A program made the translations under genes and the position numbers. Under the pieces are notes generated by a model. The model was not told the DNA's origin and ran no database searches. It was given only the letters and a program-made list of their open reading frames with translations. Shown in pieces: positions 33,252 through 42,612 of a stretch of DNA of 64,000 bases. Position 1 is the first letter of the stretch; each line of letters begins with the position of its first letter. Source of the DNA: Rhizobium sp. CSW-27 (GTDB lineage: Bacteria; Pseudomonadota; Alphaproteobacteria; Rhizobiales; Rhizobiaceae); NCBI RefSeq assembly GCF_018760785.1, contig NZ_JAHHZO010000015.1:49134-113133 (forward strand), read 5' to 3'.

Positions 33252-33797
33252 ATGGCTATGCAAACGAGCCTCCAGGACGAGGCAAAGGACGACCACCTGC
33301 TGCTCTGGATACTGGTGTGGAGCGAGCTGATCGCTTTCGGCATCCTGATCCTTGGCTTCCTCGTCGTCTCGACCTTTGATGCCCAGGCCTTCGAACTGGC
33401 GCGTCTGCATTTAAGGCCGGGGATCGCCGGCGCGAACACGCTTATCCTGCTGGTCAGTGGGTACTTTGTCGCTGTGGCGATGCGAAATCGGCTTGATCTT
33501 GAGGCGGTGAAACGGCCGTTGACGATTGCAGCCCTGCTCGGCTTCTGCTTCGTGGCGGTCAAGCTCTTCGAATACTGGGGTGAGGTTCGCTACGCTCAGG
33601 ATGCAACGCTCGACACCTTCTTCGAGCTCTATTTCATCATCACCGGCTTCCATCTGCTGCATGTCTTTTTCGGCGCCATTGCGCTTCTTCTTGTCGCCTG
33701 GCGCCCGGCACGGGAAAACCTGGTCCTGATCGCCACACTCTGGCATGTGATCGACCTCGTCTGGCTGGTCATCTTTCCCATTCTCTATCTTGCGTGA
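33252..33797 (+). CDS. norE: NorE, cytochrome oxidase subunit III-like protein
   Basis: 181 residues with five membrane segments, matching the short subunit-III-like NorE. The EYWGEVRYAQDATLDTFFEL stretch and FHLLHVFFGAIALL are typical. NorE supports full NO reductase activity in other denitrifiers but is not part of the purified enzyme. norF follows after 8 bases. Confidence 0.88.
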   Translation: MAMQTSLQDEAKDDHLLLWILVWSELIAFGILILGFLVVSTFDAQAFELARLHLRPGIAGANTLILLVSGYFVAVAMRNRLDLEAVKRPLTIAALLGFCFVAVKLFEYWGEVRYAQDATLDTFFELYFIITGFHLLHVFFGAIALLLVAWRPARENLVLIATLWHVIDLVWLVIFPILYLA

Positions 33798-33805
33798 GGC
33801 TTCTC

Positions 33806-34081
33806 ATGACCCGCAGACAGCACGAGGATTTGGTGGGTGTGCTCGCCATGCTGATGACCTTCGCAATTGGTGGCGCGATTGTTACGGCGCTCGCCGGTCC
33901 AACGATCGTACCGATTGCCGCCGTTCTTGCGATTGCCTTTGTAAAGGGACGGCTTGTGGTGCTCGACTTCCTCGAACTCAGGGGCGGACATCATCCCATG
34001 CGGATTGCGCTCATATGCTGGTTGAGCATCATTCTGATCGCCGCCCTGTCTCGGTCGCTGGTGGTCCTTCTTTTGGGCTGA
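33806..34081 (+). CDS. norF: NorF, cytochrome c oxidase subunit IV-like protein
   Basis: 91 residues with three membrane segments; FVKGRLVVLDFLELRG is the family stretch. ATG 33806 has GAGG six bases upstream; a GTG at 33794 overlaps norE. Its position directly after norE and before norC matches norEF-norCBQD clusters. Confidence 0.82.
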   Translation: MTRRQHEDLVGVLAMLMTFAIGGAIVTALAGPTIVPIAAVLAIAFVKGRLVVLDFLELRGGHHPMRIALICWLSIILIAALSRSLVVLLLG

Positions 34082-34097
34082 ACATTCGCGTCGTTGC

Positions 34098-34111
34098 TTG
34101 CCAAAGCGCAA
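34098..34111. promoter_or_regulatory. FNR/NnrR-type box upstream of norC
   Basis: TTGCCAAAGCGCAA fits TTG-N8-CAA, 126 bases before norC. It would allow norCBQD to be transcribed apart from norEF. Confidence 0.6.
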
Positions 34112-34236
34112 AGAACAACTCCGATCACTCTCTATGAAAAGAACATCCCGCAGAGCCGGCGAGGGGATCGCCGAAGCCTTCGAGGCGGGGAAACCAGGTC
34201 GGGCCTTTCAAGCCTGGCAGACGGAAGGACAAGGGC

Positions 34237-34689
34237 ATGGCAGAGCGCCTGACCAAGACCGGAGCGCGCAACGTCTTCTATGGCGGCTCCATTTTCTTTT
34301 TTGCGATCTTCGTGGGGCTCACCGCCCACAGCCATTACTACATCCGCACTACTTCAACAGATGAATCGACGCTGACCGACAGCGTCGCGCGCGGCAAGCA
34401 TATCTGGGAAAAGAACGCCTGTATCAACTGCCACTCGATCTTGGGTGAAGGCGCCTACTTCGCGCCCGAACTCGGCAATGTCTGGACCCGCTGGGGTGGC
34501 CAGGACGATCGCGACGGTGCACGCGAGACGCTTCGTTCTTGGATGGCGGCACAGCCCTCTGGTGTCGAAGGTCGCCGCCAGATGCCGCAATTCAATCTGA
34601 CCGACGAAGAGATCAACGATCTCGCAGACTTCCTCGAATGGACCAGCAAAATCAAGACGCAGAACTGGCCGCCGAACGAGGCGGGCTGA
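34237..34689 (+). CDS. norC: NorC, nitric oxide reductase cytochrome c subunit
   Basis: 150 residues. One N-terminal membrane anchor (VFYGGSIFFFAIFVGLTA) precedes a monoheme c site CINCH in KNACINCHSILGEGAYFAPEL, with an axial methionine in RRQMPQFNL. It passes electrons from cytochrome c or pseudoazurin to NorB. A ribosome site AAGGACAAGG lies upstream. First structural gene of norCBQD. Confidence 0.95.
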   Translation: MAERLTKTGARNVFYGGSIFFFAIFVGLTAHSHYYIRTTSTDESTLTDSVARGKHIWEKNACINCHSILGEGAYFAPELGNVWTRWGGQDDRDGARETLRSWMAAQPSGVEGRRQMPQFNLTDEEINDLADFLEWTSKIKTQNWPPNEAG

Positions 34690-34716
34690 GCCCTTCGTGA
34701 CCCAAGGAGATCTATC

Positions 34717-36063
34717 ATGAAATATCAAAGCCAGAAGGTCGCGATGCTGTATTTCTACGGCGCGCTCGGCCTCTTCCTCGCACAGGTTCTCTTCGGCGTG
34801 CTGGCAGGCACGATCTATGTCTTGCCGAACACGCTGTCCGAACTCGTCCCCTTCAACATCGTGCGCATGATCCACACCAACGCCTTGATCGTCTGGTTGC
34901 TCATGGGCTTCATGGGCGCGACCTACTATCTGCTGCCTGAAGAGGCGGAGACGGAGCTTTACAGCCCCAAACTCGCCGTCGCGCAGTTCTGGATCTTCCT
35001 GATCGCTGCTGCCGCCGCCGTCGTCGGTTATCTCTTCGGCATTCATGAGGGACGCGAGTTTCTTGAGCAGCCCTTCATCATCAAGGTCGGCATTGTCATC
35101 GTCGCCTTGATGCTGCTGTTCAACGTCACCATGACATCGCTCAAAGGTCGCAAGACCGTCGTCACCAACATCCTGATCTTCGGGCTCTGGGGGGTCGCGA
35201 TCTTCTTCCTCTTCGCCTTCTACAACCCGGCCAACCTGGCGCTCGACAAGATGTACTGGTGGTATGTCGTCCATCTCTGGGTCGAGGGCGTCTGGGAGCT
35301 GATCATGGCCTCCGTGCTCGCCTTCCTGATGATCAAGCTCAACGGCATCGACCGCGAAGTCGTCGAGAAGTGGCTCTATGTCATCATCGGTCTGGCGCTA
35401 TTCTCAGGCATTCTCGGCACGGGCCATCACTACTATTGGATCGGTGCGCCGGGCTACTGGCAGTGGATCGGTTCGCTCTTCTCGACGCTCGAAGTGGCGC
35501 CCTTTTTCACCATGGTGATCTTCACCTTCGTCATGACCTGGAAGGCCGGCCGAAAGCATCCGAACAAGGCAGCACTCCTGTGGTCGCTCGGCTGCTCGGT
35601 CATGGCGTTCTTCGGGGCCGGTGTCTGGGGCTTCCTGCACACGCTGTCGTCAGTGAACTATTACACCCACGGCACGCAGGTCACCGCAGCCCACGGGCAT
35701 CTCGCCTTCTTCGGCGCCTATGTCATGCTCAACCTCGCGATCATGGCCTATGCCATTCCCGAGATGCGCGGACGTCAGCCCTATAACCAGTGGCTGTCCA
35801 TCGCGAGCTTCTGGATGATGTGCACGGCCATGTCGGTCATGACCTTCGCGCTCACCTTTGCCGGTGTCCTGCAGGTCCATCTGCAGCGCGTGCTCGGCGA
35901 AAGCTACATGGACGTCCAGGACCAGCTGGCCCTGTTCTATTGGGTGCGCCTCGGCTCAGGCGCCGTCGTTCTGGTCTCCGCCCTGATGTTCGTCTGGGCG
36001 GTGCTCATCCCCGGCAAGGAAAAACAGCCTGCCTTCGGCGGTTACGTCGAACCCGCCGAGTGA
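34717..36063 (+). CDS. norB: NorB, nitric oxide reductase catalytic subunit
   Basis: 448 residues, twelve membrane segments. Heme and non-heme-iron histidines are in MIHTNALIVWLLMG, YWWYVVHLWVEGVWELI, GTGHHYYWIGAPGYW and TAAHGHLAFFGAY. The enzyme reduces 2 NO to N2O at the heme b3/FeB site. It is the cytochrome-c-dependent short type, coded with norC. Spacing to norC is 27 bases. Confidence 0.96.
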   Translation: MKYQSQKVAMLYFYGALGLFLAQVLFGVLAGTIYVLPNTLSELVPFNIVRMIHTNALIVWLLMGFMGATYYLLPEEAETELYSPKLAVAQFWIFLIAAAAAVVGYLFGIHEGREFLEQPFIIKVGIVIVALMLLFNVTMTSLKGRKTVVTNILIFGLWGVAIFFLFAFYNPANLALDKMYWWYVVHLWVEGVWELIMASVLAFLMIKLNGIDREVVEKWLYVIIGLALFSGILGTGHHYYWIGAPGYWQWIGSLFSTLEVAPFFTMVIFTFVMTWKAGRKHPNKAALLWSLGCSVMAFFGAGVWGFLHTLSSVNYYTHGTQVTAAHGHLAFFGAYVMLNLAIMAYAIPEMRGRQPYNQWLSIASFWMMCTAMSVMTFALTFAGVLQVHLQRVLGESYMDVQDQLALFYWVRLGSGAVVLVSALMFVWAVLIPGKEKQPAFGGYVEPAE

Positions 36064-36125
36064 CCCAGCGGCTCCGCTGCTTCAAAGGCGGCGGGGCCCT
36101 TCCAAGCGCTATAAGGATCAGCACC

Positions 36126-36929
36126 ATGAACGTCATCGCCCGCAACATTCAGCCTGAAATCCCGGCCTATTCTCCCGCCGGCAATGAATGCGCCCTGTTC
36201 GAGACAGCCTGGACGCGGCAACTGCCGCTCCTCCTCAAAGGTCCGACGGGCTGTGGCAAGACCCGCTTCGTCAGCCATATGGCACAGAAGCTCGGCCTGC
36301 CGCTGACCACCGTGTCGTGCCACGACGATCTGGCCGCTGCCGATCTCACCGGCCGCTTCCTGCTCAAAGGCGGAGAGACGGTCTGGGTCGACGGACCGCT
36401 GACCCGGGCGGTCCGGGACGGTGGTGTCTGCTATCTCGACGAGGTGGTCGAGGCGCGCAAGGATGTCGCTGTCGTTCTCCATCCGCTTACCGATGATCGG
36501 CGTATCCTGCCCCTGGAACGCACCGGCGAAGAGCTCGTAGCGCCGCCCGCCTTCATGCTCGTTGTGTCCTACAATCCCGGCTATCAGAGCCTGCTCAAGG
36601 TACTGAAGCCATCGACCCGCCAGCGTTTCGTCGCCATCGAATTCGACTTCCTGCCCAAGGCGCGGGAAATCGAGGTTGTCTCGGCTGAAAGCGGTTTGCC
36701 CGCTGTCACGGTCGAGCCTCTCGTTGAGCTCGCCAGACGGCTACGCGCACTGAAAGGCCATGACCTGGAGGAAGGCGTCTCGACGCGCCTGCTCGTCTAT
36801 TGCGCCAGCCTGATCGATGCCGGCCTTTCTCCGCGCGAGGCCGTTCGCGCCGCCATGATCGAGCCGCTGACCGACGAACCCGACGTTCGCACTGCCCTTC
36901 TCGAACTGGCAAAGGCGGTCATCCGCTAG
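36126..36929 (+). CDS. norQ: NorQ, MoxR-type AAA ATPase for NO reductase activation
   Basis: 267 residues. Walker A GPTGCGKTRF is near residue 40, Walker B VCYLDEVVEARKDV near 100, sensor 1 LVVSYNPGYQ near 145. NorQ works with NorD to insert or activate the non-heme iron of NorB. ATG 36126 has a typical MNVIARNIQPEIP start; the open frame before it belongs to the end of norB in another frame. Confidence 0.93.
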   Translation: MNVIARNIQPEIPAYSPAGNECALFETAWTRQLPLLLKGPTGCGKTRFVSHMAQKLGLPLTTVSCHDDLAAADLTGRFLLKGGETVWVDGPLTRAVRDGGVCYLDEVVEARKDVAVVLHPLTDDRRILPLERTGEELVAPPAFMLVVSYNPGYQSLLKVLKPSTRQRFVAIEFDFLPKAREIEVVSAESGLPAVTVEPLVELARRLRALKGHDLEEGVSTRLLVYCASLIDAGLSPREAVRAAMIEPLTDEPDVRTALLELAKAVIR

Positions 36930-36938
36930 GAGAATGTC

Positions 36939-38837
36939 ATGCTGGACTTTCTGGAGCTCGAGGAAACGGTTGGGCGCGCTTGGCACAGGCTTGCCGGCGA
37001 TACCCGCACCTGGCCGCGTTACGCGGAAGCGGCTGTCATGCTGGAAGAGATGCTTCCTGTGCTTTCCGTCTGTTTTCGCGGCTTCGGCGGCGAAAGGACG
37101 GTGCAACTGGTGCCGGCGCGGGGCAAGACCTCGCAACACCGGCTGAAGCTTCGGCAACGTATGGGGCTCGGCGAAGAGAAGCTCATCCACCCGGCGCGGG
37201 ACGAAGCAAGCGTGATGTTGCCCCCGGTCCTCGACCTGATGCCGGAGAAGGCGCTCAACCGCGATCTCTATGTCTGGCTGGCGGCTGCCATGGCCGTGAT
37301 GCCGCTTCTGCCAATCACCGAATCCGATCCGCTTAAGGCCGATCTCGCCATGCTGGAGGCGGCGTCGGCGCTCGAAAACCAGGTGTTGAAGGCTTTTCCT
37401 GGTCTCATTGATTGCTATCGCCGGCTTTGCCTCGCCCTTCTGTCGGAGCGCCGGCGTGGCTCGCTGCCACGGGTGGAGGGGTTGCTGGAGGATCGCATCA
37501 TCGATCTCCTGCGCAGTGGCGCGGGGCTCGCGCCGCTTTCACCAGGGGATGATATGCCGGGGAGGGCGCCGCCCGGCTATCTACCGATGTTGCCCGTGCC
37601 GCTCTGGCCGCAAGCGGTCATCCGGGAAGAATGGGCCGGTCGCCAGGACGTGGATCAGCCGGTCGGCTCCAGTCAGGCGGATGCGCAAGCCGCTGGCCGC
37701 CATGTCGCGACGCGCGAAAAGGATTCAGCCGCCAAGGGCGAGCGCAGCCCCTTCATCCTCAACCGCTTCGAAAAGATCCTCGCCATGGCCGAAATGGTCA
37801 ATGTCGATCGTCCCGCCGATGACCGCGACGATCACGATGCGTCGGCTGCCGATGAACTCGACGAGATGGTGCTTGGCGAACGCAAGGGCCGACCTGCAGC
37901 TAAATTTCGCTTCGACCTCGACCTGCCGCCGGAAGCGCTCATTCATTCTGCCATCGAAGCTGAAACGACCTATCCGGAATGGGACTATAGGCACGGGGTC
38001 TATCTCAAGGACCACTGCCGGGTCATTGCCGGCCCGGCATCCGATGAAGGCCTTTCGCCTGGCCCGTCGCCGGAGATGAAGGCGCTGGTTCGCCGAGTGC
38101 GGCGACAGTTTGAGGCGATGCGCCCGCGCCACGAGATGCTGCGCGCGCAGGTAGACGGTGCCGATCTCGATCTCGACGCTGTGGTCCGCAGTCGTACCGA
38201 ACTGGCCGCGAGCGGTGAATGTTCGGACCGTATCCATCTGGCAAGCCGGCCGCAGACCCATGATCTCGCCGTCACGTTGCTGGTCGACGTATCGCTGTCG
38301 ACTGACGCCTGGTTAAACGACCGCCGGGTACTTGATGTCGAGAAGGAGGCCCTTCTGGTGCTGGCCGAGGGGCTTGCCGCCTGTGGTGACATGCATTCGA
38401 TCCTGAGCTTCACGTCGAGGCGCAGGGACTGGGTGCGTGTCGAGACGATCAAGGACTTTGACGAGCCAATGAGTGCGCATGTGCGCCATCGCATCGCCGC
38501 GCTCAAGCCCGGCTACTACACCCGCATGGGCGCAGCGCTTCGCCATGCGACGGCCAAGCTTGCCGAACGTCCCAACCGCAAGCACCTGCTGCTTATTCTG
38601 ACCGATGGCAAGCCGAACGATGTCGATCACTACGAGGGCCGTTTTGCGCTTGAAGATACCCGCCGGGCAGTGACCGAGGCGCGCCGCCGCGGCATCCATG
38701 TCTTCGGCGTGACCGTCGACCAGGATGCCAAGACCTATGTGCCCGCCGTGTTCGGCCATCACGGCTATGCCATCGTACCCGATATCCGGCGCCTGCCGGC
38801 AGCCCTGCCGCAGATCTACCGCGCGCTCGTTCGCTGA
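36939..38837 (+). CDS. norD: NorD, von Willebrand-type partner of NorQ
   Basis: 632 residues. A C-terminal von Willebrand A domain with the metal-site motif DVSLS (LLVDVSLSTDAWL, near residue 450) and GDMHSILSFTS is clear; the N-terminal part is variable. NorD binds NorQ and is needed for active NO reductase. TAGGAGA overlaps the norQ stop ahead of ATG 36939. A strong terminator follows. Confidence 0.92.
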   Translation: MLDFLELEETVGRAWHRLAGDTRTWPRYAEAAVMLEEMLPVLSVCFRGFGGERTVQLVPARGKTSQHRLKLRQRMGLGEEKLIHPARDEASVMLPPVLDLMPEKALNRDLYVWLAAAMAVMPLLPITESDPLKADLAMLEAASALENQVLKAFPGLIDCYRRLCLALLSERRRGSLPRVEGLLEDRIIDLLRSGAGLAPLSPGDDMPGRAPPGYLPMLPVPLWPQAVIREEWAGRQDVDQPVGSSQADAQAAGRHVATREKDSAAKGERSPFILNRFEKILAMAEMVNVDRPADDRDDHDASAADELDEMVLGERKGRPAAKFRFDLDLPPEALIHSAIEAETTYPEWDYRHGVYLKDHCRVIAGPASDEGLSPGPSPEMKALVRRVRRQFEAMRPRHEMLRAQVDGADLDLDAVVRSRTELAASGECSDRIHLASRPQTHDLAVTLLVDVSLSTDAWLNDRRVLDVEKEALLVLAEGLAACGDMHSILSFTSRRRDWVRVETIKDFDEPMSAHVRHRIAALKPGYYTRMGAALRHATAKLAERPNRKHLLLILTDGKPNDVDHYEGRFALEDTRRAVTEARRRGIHVFGVTVDQDAKTYVPAVFGHHGYAIVPDIRRLPAALPQIYRALVR

Positions 38838-38854
38838 TCCGCGATCGCGCAAAG

Positions 38855-38886
38855 GGAAAGCCCGGACCGATCGATCGGTCCGGGCT
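38855..38886. terminator. Bidirectional terminator between norD and hemN
   Basis: A perfect 32-base inverted repeat: arm AAAGCCCGGACCGATC (38855-38870) and its exact complement (38871-38886), ending in a short T run on both strands. It sits between convergent genes and should stop transcription from both sides. Confidence 0.85.
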
Positions 38887-38907
38887 TTCTCGTTTCACCG
38901 TTTTGGC

Positions 38908-40263
38908 TCAGGCCGCAGTGGCGTGTGTTCTGTCCGTTTCACCGAGATAGGCATCGAAGCACGAAGCCACCGTTCTCACCAGGAATCTGTGCTGCGTATC
39001 GACACTCAGCAGATCCCCACGCCAGCTAACGATACCTTCCTCCAACAACGTCTTCAGTGGCAGATTGGCTTTGCCGATGCTGTCGTCTGGAAGTTCGAAA
39101 CCTTCCGGCATGGCTCCAAAATCGACCTGGAAGTCGCACATCAGCCGCTCGATGATCCAGGCACGGACGCGGTCTTCTCGGGTGAGACGATAGCCTTTCG
39201 ACGTCGCCAGTTCACCGGATGAGATGGCATTTGCATAACGTCCGATCGCGACGTCGTTTTGCGCGTAGCCTTCGTCAAGGCGTCCGATCGCCGAGGATCC
39301 AAACCCGATGAGTGTCGAGGCGTCATCGGTCGTATATCCCTGGAAATTGCGGCGCAGTGCTTTGCGATCGGCCGCGATCGAAAGCGAATCCTCCGGAAGG
39401 GCAAAATGATCGAGGCCGATGCGGCGATATCCTGCTTGACACAGCGTTGCCGCGATTGCCTCTGCCTGGGCATGCCGCTCATGAGCATCGCCAAGGGCTG
39501 CCGCATCGATCAGGCGCTGATGCTTCTTGAAGTTCGGAACATGGGCGTAGCCGAACACGGCGAAGCGTTCGGGACGCATGGCGGCCGCCATCTTCGCAGT
39601 TTCAATCGCGGAGTCGACGGTCTGATGCGGCAAACCATAGATGAGGTCGAAGTTGACGCTTCTGGCTCCTGCCTTGCGCAGGTTTGAAAGGGCTGTTGCC
39701 GTCTGTTCTGCCGACTGGATGCGATTGATCGCCTTTTGAACCTTGGGATCGAAGCTCTGTACGCCGAGGCTCGCCCGGGTCATTCCTGCTTCGCCGAGTG
39801 CTACAGACATATCGACGGTCAGCGTTCTCGGGTCGATTTCCACCGCAAGCTCTGTCGTGCTCCCGGTGCCAAAGGTTGCGGCAAGCGTGGCAGCCAGATC
39901 TCGGAATTCCTGCGGCGTCATGATGGTGGGCGTGCCGCCGCCGAAGTGAATGTCGCTGACGTCCTGCCGCCGTCCGATGGCCTTCGCCACCAGTCTGATT
40001 TCCTGTTTCAGCACGGTCAGGTAGTCGAGGATCGGTGCATCCTTCTGGGTAATCGTCGTGTGGCAGCCGCAATACCAGCACATGGAGCGGCAGAAGGGCA
40101 CATGCAGGTAAAGGGAGACCGGATCGTTTTCCGGCATGGCGGCCAGCCAGTCGCGATAGGTGCCCGCACCTATGCTGGGCGAAAAGCGGGGCGCCGTCGG
40201 ATAGCTCGTGTAACGGGGCAGGCGGCTTTCGCCATAACGGCGGATAATCTCTGAGTTCATCAT
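38908..40263 (-). CDS. hemN: HemN, oxygen-independent coproporphyrinogen III oxidase
   Basis: 451 residues. Radical-SAM cluster motif FCRSMCWYCGC (C-x3-C-x2-C plus the extra Cys typical of HemN) near residue 60, with IHFGGGTPTIM after it. It makes protoporphyrinogen for heme without oxygen, needed for the nor and cytochrome proteins. ATG 40263 (or 40260) has GGAG about five bases upstream; a TTG-N8-CAA site lies 50 bases before it. Confidence 0.94.
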   Translation of the reverse strand: MMNSEIIRRYGESRLPRYTSYPTAPRFSPSIGAGTYRDWLAAMPENDPVSLYLHVPFCRSMCWYCGCHTTITQKDAPILDYLTVLKQEIRLVAKAIGRRQDVSDIHFGGGTPTIMTPQEFRDLAATLAATFGTGSTTELAVEIDPRTLTVDMSVALGEAGMTRASLGVQSFDPKVQKAINRIQSAEQTATALSNLRKAGARSVNFDLIYGLPHQTVDSAIETAKMAAAMRPERFAVFGYAHVPNFKKHQRLIDAAALGDAHERHAQAEAIAATLCQAGYRRIGLDHFALPEDSLSIAADRKALRRNFQGYTTDDASTLIGFGSSAIGRLDEGYAQNDVAIGRYANAISSGELATSKGYRLTREDRVRAWIIERLMCDFQVDFGAMPEGFELPDDSIGKANLPLKTLLEEGIVSWRGDLLSVDTQHRFLVRTVASCFDAYLGETDRTHATAA

Positions 40264-40312
40264 ATCGCTCCGGTTTTGTGCCGTGACGATACTGTCAGGT
40301 GCCGTCGTTTCG

Positions 40313-40326
40313 TTGTCGAAAGGCAA
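40313..40326. promoter_or_regulatory. FNR/NnrR-type box upstream of hemN
   Basis: TTGTCGAAAGGCAA fits TTG-N8-CAA, 50 bases before the hemN start. Confidence 0.55.
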
Positions 40327-40353
40327 AGAGGAACGCTGCTTTCCAGCTTTTGC

Positions 40354-40367
40354 TTGTCACAGCACAA
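40354..40367. promoter_or_regulatory. FNR/NnrR-type box upstream of the DUF2249 genes
   Basis: TTGTCACAGCACAA fits TTG-N8-CAA, 87 bases before the DUF2249 start at 40454, facing that gene. Confidence 0.5.
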
Positions 40368-40453
40368 CGAAGGCTGGGCACGCGGGCTGCAATGTCCTGT
40401 GGTGCGGCAGAGCTGCATGCGACCTGCAAACCTGCATTGAAGAAAGCCACCGA

Positions 40454-40735
40454 ATGACCGTTGTTGAAGATCATGTTCTCAAACTCGACGTGCGCGAAAT
40501 TCCCCACATGGAAAGACATCCCCGCATATTCGGAATGTTGAATGCGCTGCTTCCGGATTTCCAGCTGCTCCTGACCGTCGATCATGATCCGGTCCCGCTC
40601 TACTACCATCTGGAAATGCATTATGATGGGATGTTCGGATGGGAATACCTTTCCCGCGGTCCGGAGATATGGGAAGTCCGGATTCGCCGAAAGAAGCACG
40701 AAGGCTGCAACTGCAACTGCGGTGGCGGTCACTGA
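40454..40735 (+). CDS. DUF2249 protein with cysteine-rich tail
   Basis: 93 residues. The DUF2249 fold (LDVREIPHMERHPRIF and LLLTVDHDPVPLYYHLE) is related to small sulfur-carrier-like proteins. The C-terminus KKHEGCNCNCGGGH has three cysteines and a final histidine, which could bind metal. It precedes a second, larger DUF2249 gene. Such proteins occur in many denitrification clusters, and their function is not established. Confidence 0.8.
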   Translation: MTVVEDHVLKLDVREIPHMERHPRIFGMLNALLPDFQLLLTVDHDPVPLYYHLEMHYDGMFGWEYLSRGPEIWEVRIRRKKHEGCNCNCGGGH

Positions 40736-40820
40736 ACCATGAGGGAGCGATCGGGAGACAGCGGTCGCTCCACGCCATCCATGGTGATCGGACAGGTGAA
40801 GTCGGAAATTGGGAGGTCAA

Positions 40821-41345
40821 GTGTCGACGACAGCCAACTTCAAAGAACTCGACGTAAGGCCCATCCTTCGTGACGGAGGGGAGCCGTTTCCCGCGATCAT
40901 GGATGCGGTTCAGTCCTTGCAGCCGGGAGAAGGCCTGCGCCTGCTGGCAACGTTTCGCCCGGTACCGCTGCTGAGCGTCATGGCGCGCCGGGGCTATTCG
41001 GCCGAACTGAAGGAACTGGATGACGGCGAGTGGGAGGTGATGTTCCTTCCGGTGACGGAAGCTTCCGCAGAAGTTCTCCACTCGATCGGGGCAGAAGAAG
41101 CAGCGGCCTGGCCTGATCCGCTGTGGCGGGTCGACCTTTCTGAGCAGCAGCCCCCGGTACCGATGGAAAAGGTTCTCTCGCTGATCGAACTCATGGAGCC
41201 CGGCGAAGTGCTTTTCGCGGTGTTGTCAGAGGAATCGCGCTTTTTATGCGCGGAGCTGGAACAGCGCGGTCATCAATGGGTCGGCAATCTCGATGCGTCG
41301 AAGCGCGCCTATCGCATGTTGATCCGGGTTGGCGGTGAAGGTTGA
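40821..41345 (+). CDS. DUF2249 tandem-domain protein
   Basis: 174 residues, two DUF2249 units: residues about 7-75 (LDVRPILRDGGEPF, LLATFRPVPLLSVMARRGY) and 100-172 (VDLSEQQPPVPMEKVLSLI, LFAVLSEESRFLCAELEQRG). Start GTG 40821 is preceded by GGGAGG at five bases. It ends inside the convergent nnrS gene by 37 bases. Role unknown; co-occurrence with nir/nor suggests support of metal or sulfur handling. Confidence 0.75.
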   Translation: MSTTANFKELDVRPILRDGGEPFPAIMDAVQSLQPGEGLRLLATFRPVPLLSVMARRGYSAELKELDDGEWEVMFLPVTEASAEVLHSIGAEEAAAWPDPLWRVDLSEQQPPVPMEKVLSLIELMEPGEVLFAVLSEESRFLCAELEQRGHQWVGNLDASKRAYRMLIRVGGEG

Positions 41346-42553
41346 CGACCCGGTTGCCGCTGAACGTGGCATAGGAGACCCGCATTGTCCCTGAGAAACA
41401 AGACAAAGGCGGAAATCCAGAACAGTCCTGACGTTGCGATAACGGGCCCATAGTATTCCGGAATGAGGTCGGCTGCGATGCGAACGCCTGCTGCAAACAG
41501 CACGCATGGAACGGACAGCCGCTGAACCCACGAAATTTTCTCGTTTCGACCGGTATGAAGCCGGATCGACCGGTTCATAACCGCAAGCATCATCCCCGTG
41601 ACGGATCCGATGGCTAGAAGATGCATTGCCGTAAGCGGGCCGAGCAGGTCGAGTGCGGTCGCGCCCATTCCCAATAGCCCGAGAGGGATGAAGCCGTAAG
41701 AGAAGTGCATCCCTGAGATCAGGGGAGATCGCAGGATCATTGGCCTGAACCATCTTGCTGCGCGAACGAGGTGCGCACCAGCCGCAACAGCCGCCAGGGT
41801 CGCCGTAAGCAGACTGGACGGTTCATATGTCCACATCGTCGCGGTCAGGAGCGTGGCAGTCAGGACGAAGCTATCGACAATGCGATTGCCGGTGGCGAGG
41901 CGCGGTCTGCCTGACTGGGCAAGCCAGCTGTTTGTGAAGCTTGGAATGAGTTTGTCGGAGGTCGCGGTGATCAACAGGACATAGACGGAAAGGGCTGCCC
42001 GTGCCCAGGCTCCGACGTCTCCGCCGTGCATGGCTGCGATATGAAACCCGCCATTGATAAGCGCGAGAGAGCTAACGCAAAGGATTGGCTTTACATCCGC
42101 AATTCGTCTCGCGACCCAGACCTCCCGCAAGCAGAAATAGGCAAAGAGTGGAAGGAAGATCCAGTCGATCAGGAGCGCGATGACGGCCGTTGTTTCCCCG
42201 ACCATCAGCATGGAGAGGCGGCCCGCAACCCAGATGATGAAGAGGCGGCCTAGAGGCTTGCCTGAGAGGGGAAAGCGACCCGTCCAGTTCGGAACGGTCG
42301 TCATCAGATATCCCACCAGAACGGCCGGCATGAAGCCGAACAGAAGTTCGTGCGCGTGCCAGGCGGACTGGCCATATGTTTCTGCTGTCTGGAGCCAGCC
42401 GCTATTCGTGCAGATCCAGATCGCTATCGTCGCAATGGCCCAAAGAGACGCGCCGAGATAGAAAGGCCGGAATCCGTAGGATAGCAGAATGGCGCCGTCA
42501 CGCCCCAGTCCGCGGGGAATGCCGCCACGGGTCGGTCGTGTCTCTTCCTTCAT
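41309..42553 (-). CDS. nnrS: NnrS-family heme-copper membrane protein (third copy)
   Basis: 414 residues, about twelve membrane segments. WHAHELLFGFMPAVLVGYLMTTVPNWTGRF near residues 65-95 (given in parts) is the NnrS signature. It is divergent from nirK; TTGATCTCGATCAA lies 60 bases upstream of its start and is probably shared. It reaches into the end of the DUF2249 gene. Confidence 0.9.
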   Translation of the reverse strand: MKEETRPTRGGIPRGLGRDGAILLSYGFRPFYLGASLWAIATIAIWICTNSGWLQTAETYGQSAWHAHELLFGFMPAVLVGYLMTTVPNWTGRFPLSGKPLGRLFIIWVAGRLSMLMVGETTAVIALLIDWIFLPLFAYFCLREVWVARRIADVKPILCVSSLALINGGFHIAAMHGGDVGAWARAALSVYVLLITATSDKLIPSFTNSWLAQSGRPRLATGNRIVDSFVLTATLLTATMWTYEPSSLLTATLAAVAAGAHLVRAARWFRPMILRSPLISGMHFSYGFIPLGLLGMGATALDLLGPLTAMHLLAIGSVTGMMLAVMNRSIRLHTGRNEKISWVQRLSVPCVLFAAGVRIAADLIPEYYGPVIATSGLFWISAFVLFLRDNAGLLCHVQRQPGRQPSPPTRINMR

Positions 42554-42612
42554 GAAACTTGCTCTCCAAAGTCGCCGATAGATGCTGCCTCAAAGATTTT
42601 CAGACGAAGTAA

